Origin: an uncultured Porphyromonadaceae bacterium
Lineage (GTDB): Bacteria; Bacteroidota; Bacteroidia; Bacteroidales; Coprobacteraceae
Assembly: GCA_900545915.1 (NCBI GenBank)
Contig: URAV01000021.1
Coordinates: 1-61,115 of the forward strand
Length of the DNA: 61,115 nucleotides
Reading direction: 5' to 3'
Below, piece after piece: positions 44,421 through 51,509 of this stretch; the stretch's first letter is position 1, and each line of letters begins with the position of its first letter. The position numbers and the translations under genes were made by a program. The notes under the pieces are model-generated. The model worked only from the letters and a program-made list of their open reading frames with translations, was not told the origin of the DNA and ran no database searches.

Positions 44421-45281
44421 CTATTTCTGTTTAGGCTTAATATTTTCGATACGGCCGGGAACAATCGGTTGTTTCATAGCTCTGATAACCAGATATATAC
44501 CGGCTAAAACAAATGGAATACTCAATAATTGTCCCATGTTGAGAATCATATTTTCTTCAAAATCTTCTTGGTCGTTTTTCAGAAACTCGATACAGAAACG
44601 GGACAAGAAAATCCCGATTAGGAATACCCCGAAGATGAGTCCCGGACGGTCTCCTGCATTCCGCTTCCAATACATATACATCAATAAAATAAAGACGATT
44701 ATATAGCATATCGCTTCATATATTTGAGTAGGATGGGACGGTGCGGTGAAGATCGGCTCTGCACCTAAATAATGCCATTGATGGAGATTTTCAATGAATC
44801 GGAATCCCCAAGGCAGATCGGTAGGATGACCGAAAATTTCATGATTCATTAGATTTCCCGTACGTATAAGTGCACCGACGAGAGCAACCGGGATTACGAG
44901 ACGATCGAATGCCCATAAAGGATTGCGATGAGTTACACGCTTGGAGTAGATCAGTAAGGCTATAATGATACCGATTGCACCGCCATGACTGGCAAGTCCG
45001 CCTTCCCAAATCTTGAATATATCCAATGGATGAGCAGAGTAATACTCCCATCCGTAGAAAAGGCAATGTCCGAGCCGTGAACCTATGACAGTCGCGATGA
45101 CTACATAAATAAAGATTTTATCGCACCATCCGGCTGGGGTATTGTCATGCTTGAATATTTTATCTTCGATCTGGTATCCTAACAGAAAACCGATAGCAAA
45201 AAATAACCCGTACCAACGTATTTCTCTTGTAAAAATAGTAAAGATTGCCGGATCGACAGTCCAAGTGACAACATCTAACAT
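44421..45281 (-). CDS. lgt: Prolipoprotein diacylglyceryl transferase
   Basis: A 286-residue inner-membrane enzyme that attaches diacylglycerol from phosphatidylglycerol to the lipobox Cys of prolipoproteins. Motifs: IRWYGLFFAIGFLLGYQIE, GGLASHGGAIGIIIAL (HGG), GALIRTGNLMNHEIFGHPTD (with the catalytic Arg and the N-x-x-N-x-E/G-x-x-G set), and HPTQIYEAI. Seven membrane segments. Its own leader holds a TAnnTTTG box followed at once by a hairpin with a T-run (45312-45342). Confidence 0.95.
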   Translation of the reverse strand: MLDVVTWTVDPAIFTIFTREIRWYGLFFAIGFLLGYQIEDKIFKHDNTPAGWCDKIFIYVVIATVIGSRLGHCLFYGWEYYSAHPLDIFKIWEGGLASHGGAIGIIIALLIYSKRVTHRNPLWAFDRLVIPVALVGALIRTGNLMNHEIFGHPTDLPWGFRFIENLHQWHYLGAEPIFTAPSHPTQIYEAICYIIVFILLMYMYWKRNAGDRPGLIFGVFLIGIFLSRFCIEFLKNDQEDFEENMILNMGQLLSIPFVLAGIYLVIRAMKQPIVPGRIENIKPKQK

Positions 45282-45311
45282 CTGATCGTTTGTGTTTGAT
45301 TTTATAAAAAA

Positions 45312-45342
45312 GCCTTGTCAATATCTATTTTATTGACAAGGC
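45312..45342 (-). terminator. Hairpin with T-run between ddh and lgt
   Basis: GCCTTGTCAATA at 45312-45323 and TATTGACAAGGC at 45331-45342 pair perfectly (12 bp), followed on the minus strand by TTTTTT. It may end ddh transcripts. It is also the first thing transcribed from a minus-strand TAnnTTTG box at 45344-45351, so it could act as a leader attenuator for lgt. Confidence 0.75.
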
Positions 45343-45343
45343 G

Positions 45344-45351
45344 CAAAGGTA
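45344..45351 (-). promoter_or_regulatory. Possible -7 box for lgt
   Basis: Minus-strand TACCTTTG fits TAnnTTTG. There is no TTTG at the -33 spacing. It lies immediately before the 12-bp hairpin. Confidence 0.4.
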
Positions 45352-45381
45352 AGAATATTTTTCGGAAGAATTTATATCTTA

Positions 45382-45536
45382 GGCCCTGTATAAATTTGTA
45401 CAGGTCGCATTTGGGAGTTCCTTTCGAAAATGTATTTCTATTTTACAAGGATGATAGCGGGCTATCTGACGAGTGTTAACGGTAAAAACAGATCGAAAGA
45501 AAACGTAATGATGACCCGATAATATTTCCTTATTTC
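45382..45536 (+). repeat. Dispersed TIR repeat, copy h
   Basis: Left tip aggccctgtataaatttgta, core gatgatagcgggctatctga with a perfect GATAG-cggg-CTATC hairpin, then cgagtgttaacggtaaaaac and agatcgaaagaaaacgtaa. The right tip is replaced by the ddh stop. Unlike the other copies it runs opposite to its neighbouring genes. Confidence 0.75.
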
Positions 45537-46433
45537 TTATACCAGATGTTTGATCAGAGTTTCTCTGTCACCGTAAAGCATATCGATAACAGGTATTTCG
45601 ATCATAGTATAACATCCCGGTTGTTGAAGTAATGAGGCTCGGGCTACACCGACCAGATTTTGTGCGGTCAAGGCCGGATTATTGATTTTCATATTGAATT
45701 CGAAAAGCTGATTTTGAGTAGTTCCCGATACGCCTTTGCGGGTCATATGTACTCCATGTCCCATATCGAGAAGGGCATTGACGTCTTCTACTTGCATGAC
45801 GTGCGTTTCGTCATTTATAAAATAGGCATCGTTTTTGATAGCTTTAGCGACTGCTTCAAATTTGTAACCGTCTTTTAGTTCGATATATACCATTCGCCGG
45901 TGGATTCCTGTTCCGAGAGGAATTGTCATCGATAATGCGGCTTTTACGCCTTCTACGGCTTTTACGGCAACAGTGTGTCCCATACTCATTCCGGGACCGA
46001 AGTTTGTATAAGTGATGCCTTTGGGAGCACAGGCTTCCATTAAAGCACGGACGATCGAGTCACTACCCGGATCCCATCCTGCTGCTGTAATCGATACGGA
46101 ATTATGTTTTTTGGCGATAGAGTCGAGTCGGCTGCGTAAATCAGCGATTTGTGTATGAATGTCGAAGCTGTCTACGGTATTGATACCTAAAGATAGAGCT
46201 TTAATTGCAAAATCTTCGACTTTACGGGTTGGGGTACACAGAATTGCGACTGCAACATCTTGAAGGTTTTCTATGCCTTCGACAACAGGGTATTCTTTTA
46301 ATTCGTCCGGAACGTTGTTTGCATCTCGGCGAACGACACCTGCTATTTCAAAGTCCGGTGCAGCTTGTAAAGCTTCCAGAACGTATTTACCGATATTACC
46401 GTATCCTACGATAGCTGCTCTTATTTTTTTCAT
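45537..46433 (-). CDS. ddh: meso-Diaminopimelate D-dehydrogenase
   Basis: A 298-residue NADP-dependent enzyme that makes meso-diaminopimelate in one step from tetrahydrodipicolinate and ammonia for lysine and peptidoglycan synthesis. N-terminal Rossmann motif IVGYGNIGKYVLEAL, then VAILCTPTRKVED, NTVDSFDIH, TAAGWDPGSDSIVRALMEA, GPGMSMGHTVAVKAVEGV, and the C-terminal NLVGVARASLLQQPGCYTMIEIP. Full family length. A minus-strand promoter box TATCTTTG lies 50 bases upstream. Confidence 0.95.
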   Translation of the reverse strand: MKKIRAAIVGYGNIGKYVLEALQAAPDFEIAGVVRRDANNVPDELKEYPVVEGIENLQDVAVAILCTPTRKVEDFAIKALSLGINTVDSFDIHTQIADLRSRLDSIAKKHNSVSITAAGWDPGSDSIVRALMEACAPKGITYTNFGPGMSMGHTVAVKAVEGVKAALSMTIPLGTGIHRRMVYIELKDGYKFEAVAKAIKNDAYFINDETHVMQVEDVNALLDMGHGVHMTRKGVSGTTQNQLFEFNMKINNPALTAQNLVGVARASLLQQPGCYTMIEIPVIDMLYGDRETLIKHLV

Positions 46434-46483
46434 TTTGTTATCTGTTTATATATTTATCTTGAAATATGCTACTAAAACACTGG

Positions 46484-46491
46484 CAAAGATA
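46484..46491 (-). promoter_or_regulatory. -7 box for ddh
   Basis: Minus-strand TATCTTTG, 50 bases before the ddh start. A TTTC near the -33 spacing is a partial match. Confidence 0.55.
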
Positions 46492-46644
46492 GATATTTTC
46501 TTTATAATACGAAATAATTTGGGCTTTACTGTATTAGTTTTAATTAATTTTTTATTTCGTGAGGTTAAATATCGACATCCGTTTTTTTGTATTTTAATCC
46601 GAAAGCAAGGAATTTTCGATCTTTTTATTTAAAGAGTTATATCG

Positions 46645-46652
46645 TATCTTTG
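46645..46652 (+). promoter_or_regulatory. -7 box for the ABC-F operon
   Basis: TATCTTTG, 23 bases before the start codon at 46676. The -33 position has TTTT, a partial match. Confidence 0.55.
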
Positions 46653-46675
46653 CGTTTTAATATAACAATAAATAT

Positions 46676-48313
46676 ATGATTTCTGTTGACGGGCTGACCG
46701 TGGAATTTGGAGGTACGACACTTTTTCAAGATGTCTCGTTTGTAGTTAATGAAAAAGATCGTATTGCTTTAATGGGGAAAAATGGGGCGGGAAAATCCAC
46801 TTTGTTGAAAATTTTGGCAGGGGTGAGGACTCCTTCTCGTGGAAGTATTTCTGTACCTAAGGATACGGTAATTGCATACCTTCCCCAGCATTTGATGACT
46901 GATAACAAGCGAACTGTATTTGAGGAAACATCGCAGGCTTTTTCTCATCTTTTTGAGATGGAGAAAGAGATAGAACGACTTAACAATGAATTGGCTACCC
47001 GTACCGATTATGAATCTGAGGAGTATTATAAGCTGATAGAAGACGTTTCTTTATTGAGTGAAAAATTTTATTCGGTAGATGCGACCAATTATGAAGAAGA
47101 TGTCGAAAAAGTATTGTTGGGATTAGGTTTTAAGCGATCTGATTTTTCCAGATCCACCTCTGAGTTCAGCGGAGGATGGCGCATGCGTATTGAATTGGCT
47201 AAACTGTTGCTGAAGCGTCCGGATATTCTGTTGCTCGACGAGCCTACCAATCATTTGGATATCGAGTCTATACAATGGTTGGAAAATTTCCTTGTTTCGA
47301 ATGCAAAAGCAGTAATCGTAATATCTCACGACCGGGCTTTTGTAGATAACATTACTACTCGGACGATAGAAGTAACTATGGGGCGTATTTATGATTATAA
47401 GGTAAATTATTCGAAATATCTCGAGTTGCGGAAAGAACGGCGTGAACAACAGCAGAAAGCTTATGAAGATCAGCAAAAAATGATTGCTGAAACAAAAGAG
47501 TTTATCGAACGTTTCAAAGGAACTTATTCCAAAACTTTGCAAGTACAATCTCGTGTGAAGATGTTGGAAAAACTTGAGCTGGTCGAAGTCGATGAGGAGG
47601 ATACCTCTGCTCTGAAATTACGTTTCCCGCCTTCTCCCCGTTCGGGTAATTATCCGGTAATTATAGAGGATGTTTCGAAGTCGTACGGTAACCATACCGT
47701 ATTTTCGAAGGCTACATTGACTATCGAAAGGGGAGAAAAAGTTGCGTTTGTCGGGAAAAACGGTGAAGGGAAATCGACATTGGTCAAATGTATAATGGGA
47801 GAAACGACGTTTGATGGAACACTAACTCTCGGACATAATGTAATGATCGGTTATTTTGCTCAGAATCAAGCTTCTCTATTGGATGAAGAACTTACGGTTT
47901 TCCAAACGATAGATGATGTTGCCAAAGGGGATATACGAACAAAGATAAAAGATATATTGGGAGCATTTATGTTCGGCGGTGAGAATTCAGCCAAAAAGGT
48001 AAAAGTGCTTTCCGGCGGTGAGCGTACCCGTTTGGCAATGATCAAATTATTATTGGAGCCTGTAAATCTGTTGATTTTAGACGAACCGACGAATCATTTG
48101 GATTTAAAAACAAAAGATATTCTTAAAACAGCTCTTAAAGAATTTGACGGCACATTGATCGTAGTTTCTCATGATCGCGACTTTTTAAATGGTTTGGTAG
48201 ATAAAGTATATGAGTTCGGAAATAAGCGAGTTGTAGAACATTTAGGAGGAATATACGATTTCTTGGAAAAGAAAAGAATAGATAACTTGCGTGAACTGGA
48301 ACGGAATAATTAA
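46676..48313 (+). CDS. ABC-F family ATP-binding protein
   Basis: A 545-residue soluble protein with two ABC ATPase domains and no membrane segment. First domain: Walker A GKNGAGKSTLLK (near 34), signature EFSGGWRMRIELA, Walker B ILLLDEPTNHLD. Second: Walker A GKNGEGKSTLVK (near 361), signature LSGGERTRLAM, Walker B LLILDEPTNHLD. The linker (ERREQQQKAYEDQQKMIAET) is the charged ABC-F interdomain helix pair. ABC-F proteins act on the ribosome as translation factors or antibiotic protectors; which subfamily is unclear (Uup/YbiT-like appearance). First gene of a three-gene run. Confidence 0.92.
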   Translation: MISVDGLTVEFGGTTLFQDVSFVVNEKDRIALMGKNGAGKSTLLKILAGVRTPSRGSISVPKDTVIAYLPQHLMTDNKRTVFEETSQAFSHLFEMEKEIERLNNELATRTDYESEEYYKLIEDVSLLSEKFYSVDATNYEEDVEKVLLGLGFKRSDFSRSTSEFSGGWRMRIELAKLLLKRPDILLLDEPTNHLDIESIQWLENFLVSNAKAVIVISHDRAFVDNITTRTIEVTMGRIYDYKVNYSKYLELRKERREQQQKAYEDQQKMIAETKEFIERFKGTYSKTLQVQSRVKMLEKLELVEVDEEDTSALKLRFPPSPRSGNYPVIIEDVSKSYGNHTVFSKATLTIERGEKVAFVGKNGEGKSTLVKCIMGETTFDGTLTLGHNVMIGYFAQNQASLLDEELTVFQTIDDVAKGDIRTKIKDILGAFMFGGENSAKKVKVLSGGERTRLAMIKLLLEPVNLLILDEPTNHLDLKTKDILKTALKEFDGTLIVVSHDRDFLNGLVDKVYEFGNKRVVEHLGGIYDFLEKKRIDNLRELERNN

Positions 48314-48325
48314 TGTATTATAATT

Positions 48326-48736
48326 ATGGTAAAGCAAAATTCTTTTTGTCTTCCTGCTTTCAGACGAGGTTTTCATCTGATTACTTCATTCGTGGAAAAG
48401 GAACTTCCTGAATTACCGGAAGAAGGGTTGTTGAATTTGTTCATACAGCATACTTCTGCAGGATTAACTATAAATGAGAATGCCGATCCTTCGGTTCGTA
48501 CAGATTTTGAGCGATCGTTCAATCATTTAATTCCGGAGAATCAGTCCTATTATACGCATGTATTGGAGGGAAGCGACGATATGCCTGCTCATTTGAAATC
48601 TTCTGTGATAGGGGTATCGTTGACCGTTCCCATTCGCAATAAAAAGTTGGCTTTGGGAACATGGCAAGGAATATATCTGTGTGAGTTCAGAGATTATGGA
48701 GGTCCTCGTAAATTGGTCGCCACAATCTGGTATTAA
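48326..48736 (+). CDS. YjbQ family protein
   Basis: A 136-residue protein with the compact YjbQ (UPF0047) fold: RGFHLITSFVEKELPELPEEGLLNLF, then IQHTSAGLTINENADPSVRTDFE, HLKSSVIGVSLTVPIRNKKLALGTWQGIYLCEFR. The conserved HTSA and GTWQ..L.E.R motifs are present. Members show thiamine-phosphate synthase activity in some tests, but the in vivo role is unsettled. It follows the ABC-F gene by 12 bases and precedes the ferredoxin gene by 27 bases. Confidence 0.92.
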   Translation: MVKQNSFCLPAFRRGFHLITSFVEKELPELPEEGLLNLFIQHTSAGLTINENADPSVRTDFERSFNHLIPENQSYYTHVLEGSDDMPAHLKSSVIGVSLTVPIRNKKLALGTWQGIYLCEFRDYGGPRKLVATIWY

Positions 48737-48763
48737 TCGAAAAATAAAAGAAATATATAACTT

Positions 48764-49552
48764 ATGAATATATCGGTCGTACATACTATTTTTTTCTCTC
48801 CGACACATACATCTTTGAAAATTGCTGATGCTATTGCAAATGGAATAGGTTCTTGTGAGCATAAGGAGTTGGATATTACGTATGAGAAGCCTGCAAAGAA
48901 TATTTTGATAGAGGAGGGGATTGCTGTTATTTCTGTTCCTGTATACGGAGGGCGGGTTGCCGAAACAGCAGTAGAACGTTTGCGTTCGATACGGGGGAAT
49001 AATATTCCGGCTGTGGTTGCAGTTGTTTACGGAAATAGAGATTATGAAGATGCATTGATAGAGTTACGGAATATTGCAAAAGAGCAAGGTTTTATTCCGG
49101 TGTCGGGAGGAGCGTTTATCGGAGAACATTCATACAGTCGTCCGGATCGTCCGGTTGCTGAAGGACGCCCGGATAAGGCGGATATAGATAAGGCTTTTGC
49201 ATTCGGTTCGAAAACGGCAGCTTTTTTAAGTGATTGGTCGGGAGAGGCTTTTGATTTACAAGTAAAAGGAAATTTCCCATATAAGGTAAAAGGAAACAAA
49301 ACACCTCAAACTCCGATTACGATTTCAGAACTTTGCACACAATGCGGATATTGTATTGAGATATGTCCAACACAGGCTATTGAACTGCAAGATGAAATTG
49401 TAAGTGATCCGGAATCGTGTATCAAATGTTGTGCTTGTGTTAAGGAATGTCCCAATCAGGCAAGAGTGTTTGAAACACCATTTACCGATTATCTGTTTAA
49501 AAATTTTTCATCTCGGCATGATCCTGAATTGTTTTTTCCTTGGAAGATTTAG
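48764..49552 (+). CDS. EFR1-type flavodoxin-ferredoxin fusion
   Basis: A 262-residue protein. The N-terminal half is a flavodoxin-like domain (FFSPTHTSLKIADAIANGI, AVISVPVYGGRVAETAVERL, VAVVYGNRDYEDALIELRN). The C-terminal part has two 4Fe-4S motifs: C-x2-C-x2-C-x3-C-P in LCTQCGYCIEICPTQAI, and CIKCCACVKECPNQARVF. This is the EFR1 ferrodoxin layout, an electron carrier of unknown partner. The stop codon TAG lies within the tip of a dispersed repeat remnant. Confidence 0.88.
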   Translation: MNISVVHTIFFSPTHTSLKIADAIANGIGSCEHKELDITYEKPAKNILIEEGIAVISVPVYGGRVAETAVERLRSIRGNNIPAVVAVVYGNRDYEDALIELRNIAKEQGFIPVSGGAFIGEHSYSRPDRPVAEGRPDKADIDKAFAFGSKTAAFLSDWSGEAFDLQVKGNFPYKVKGNKTPQTPITISELCTQCGYCIEICPTQAIELQDEIVSDPESCIKCCACVKECPNQARVFETPFTDYLFKNFSSRHDPELFFPWKI

Positions 49553-49567
49553 ACAGGCTCTTAGATA
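49546..49567 (+). repeat. Dispersed TIR repeat, tip only (copy i)
   Basis: gatttagacaggctcttaga matches the right tip (aaaatttagacaggctct). The gene's TAG stop falls inside it, so the family tip contributes the stop codon. Confidence 0.55.
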
Positions 49568-49586
49568 AGAAAATTGGATTGAAAAA

Positions 49587-49637
49587 TAAAATCTCCTTAT
49601 TGCAGTTTTTCAACAGAAACTCAATAAGGAGATTTTA
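49587..49637. terminator. Bidirectional terminator between convergent genes
   Basis: A perfect 16-bp inverted repeat, taaaatctccttattg at 49587-49602 and caataaggagatttta at 49622-49637, with a 19-base loop. Lies between the convergent ferredoxin and tpx genes. Confidence 0.88.
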
Positions 49638-49652
49638 TTATGTTCGTTATTT

Positions 49653-49678
49653 TAGCGCTTAGAAGGCGCTATTTTTTT
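49653..49678 (+). terminator. Second rightward terminator
   Basis: TAGCGC at 49653-49658 and GCGCTA at 49666-49671 form a short stem followed by TTTTTTT up to the tpx stop codon. A back-up stop for the plus-strand operon. Confidence 0.75.
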
Positions 49679-50180
49679 ATTTCTTCAGAGCTGCTATGAC
49701 TGCGTCATAATTCGGTTCTTGAGTAATTTCCGGGACGAGTTCTTCGTATATGACATTAAAGTTCTCGTCTATTACTACTACAGCTCGGGCTAATAGTCCG
49801 GCTAACGGTCCGTCCACCATTTCTATACCATATTGTTGGGAAAAATCTGAGGCTCTGAATGCCGAAGCCGGGATCACGTTTTCTATCCCTTCTGTCGTGC
49901 AGAACCGGCTTTGAGCAAAAGGCAGGTCTTTAGATATTGCTATCACAAGCGTGTTATCCATATCGGCTGCAAGTTTATTGAATTTACGAACCGATGTTGC
50001 ACAGACACTTGTATCCAGACTTGGGAAAATATTAAGAACCAGTCGTTTCCCTTTCAGGTCACAACAACTTAATTCACTTAAATCTGCTTTTACTAAACTG
50101 AAGCAAGGTGCTTTACTTCCTACTTTGGGTAATTCTCCGTTGGTAGAAACGGGATTCCCTTTAAATTTTATTTGAGCCAT
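49677..50180 (-). CDS. tpx: Thiol peroxidase
   Basis: A 167-residue atypical 2-Cys peroxiredoxin that reduces peroxides with thioredoxin. Peroxidatic Cys in FPSLDTSVCATSVRKFN (near 60) and resolving Cys in SRFCTTEGIENV (near 94). N-terminal KFKGNPVSTNGELPKVGSKAPCFSL is typical of Tpx. Cytoplasmic, with no signal peptide. Single gene, facing the ferredoxin operon across two terminators. Confidence 0.95.
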   Translation of the reverse strand: MAQIKFKGNPVSTNGELPKVGSKAPCFSLVKADLSELSCCDLKGKRLVLNIFPSLDTSVCATSVRKFNKLAADMDNTLVIAISKDLPFAQSRFCTTEGIENVIPASAFRASDFSQQYGIEMVDGPLAGLLARAVVVIDENFNVIYEELVPEITQEPNYDAVIAALKK

Positions 50181-50249
50181 AATTTTTAATTTGAAATTGT
50201 GATTATACTATTGTTTATTTTGAAATAACAAATAAAAGAAATTTTCTGT

Positions 50250-51452
50250 TTAATCTTTTAATGTTTCTAATATTTGTTGTAAATTTTCGATCAAATCGGG
50301 ATCATATCCTATTTGCACCGAAATAATTTTTTTTTCGGAAGATATAACGAACAACGTAGGATAGTTTGCTATACCGTATTTGGCTGCTATACTTTGAGCA
50401 TTACAAGTAACGATTCCGGGCAATTCGTTTTGTTCTTGATATTTTATCAGGTCATCTGAGTTTTTTTCAGATAATAAAGTAATCCATAGGAGATTTTTAT
50501 TGTCTGAGAAATATTTTGCACAATCCAGTGTATTTTTGCAGAAACTACTTGTCGTATCGACAAATGCAAGTATCAGAGGCCGGTCTTCATATTCCGACAG
50601 ATTGAATCTTTTCTCATCATTCAGCAGCGGAAGTGAAAAGTTGGGAGCTGTTTTGCCTGTTAGGTTATTGGCTTTAAAATAGTTACTTCGGAACGTTGCG
50701 ATAATATTGCCTTTCTGTTCTATGAAATTCTCTTCCGAGAAAAAATTATTCGGAAAAGGTGTTTTTATATCTGATGATATGTATTTGACGGTAACCGTTT
50801 GAGATCCTAAATGTCCGGGATTATTTTCTACTTCTTTAAATATCGGAGTGCCGGATTCTGAATCGAATGTGTAAACGGACGATCGAATTATCTCCCCGTT
50901 GATATATTCATCTATATACAAAGCATTGCATTTACGGTTATTTATCAATGTATCAGAGTATGTCCGAATGCGGTTTTCCGGGTTGCTGAGACATCTTTGC
51001 AAGCGAGATGCGATTTCCATAGGAAGTTCTTCTATAAATAATCCCGAACGATGTATTCCCGGTAACTCGTTTTGATTGTTCATTTTGTCATGGAAGGGAG
51101 CTGTATCTTCTTCCGCATGATATTCCCGTAGTCTTTGATTACTGAAATTGTAATAGTTTCCGGAGTCGTAATAGATGAAGTTTCCGTTTATTGCCGGATT
51201 GCTTTCTGATGTAAGATCGATGAAATATGAATATCCATATAAGGTATCTGTCGGATTTCTCTGACATCGAAGAGACAACCTGTATTCGACTTCCTCATCG
51301 GTCATCGGTAATGTAACTCGGAACAAGGCTTCTCCCCGATAATGTTCTATTTGATTTAAACGGGAAATGATTTGTGAAACTTGATTTGTTTCAGAAAAAA
51401 CGGTTATGAAATAGAAACTGCTAACAATAAGGCAAATTATTTTCTTTATCAT
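50250..51452 (-). CDS. Exported TlpA-like thioredoxin-fold protein without CxxC
   Basis: A 400-residue exported protein (signal peptide to about residue 20). The N-terminal 250 residues are beta-rich with no named family. The last 120 residues look like a TlpA/peroxiredoxin-type thioredoxin fold: TGKTAPNFSLPLLNDEKRFNL, LILAFVDTTSSFCKNTLDCAKYF, and YGIANYPTLFVISSEKKI with the cis-Pro. Where TlpA proteins have WCxxC, this one has TSSFC, keeping only one Cys. It may have lost disulfide reductase action. Stands alone between tpx and the nuclease-helicase gene. Confidence 0.8.
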   Translation of the reverse strand: MIKKIICLIVSSFYFITVFSETNQVSQIISRLNQIEHYRGEALFRVTLPMTDEEVEYRLSLRCQRNPTDTLYGYSYFIDLTSESNPAINGNFIYYDSGNYYNFSNQRLREYHAEEDTAPFHDKMNNQNELPGIHRSGLFIEELPMEIASRLQRCLSNPENRIRTYSDTLINNRKCNALYIDEYINGEIIRSSVYTFDSESGTPIFKEVENNPGHLGSQTVTVKYISSDIKTPFPNNFFSEENFIEQKGNIIATFRSNYFKANNLTGKTAPNFSLPLLNDEKRFNLSEYEDRPLILAFVDTTSSFCKNTLDCAKYFSDNKNLLWITLLSEKNSDDLIKYQEQNELPGIVTCNAQSIAAKYGIANYPTLFVISSEKKIISVQIGYDPDLIENLQQILETLKD

Positions 51453-51509
51453 ATTATGTGTTATTGTTAATGATGATACAGTTATAACAAAATATGAAAA
51501 GAAATGTTT

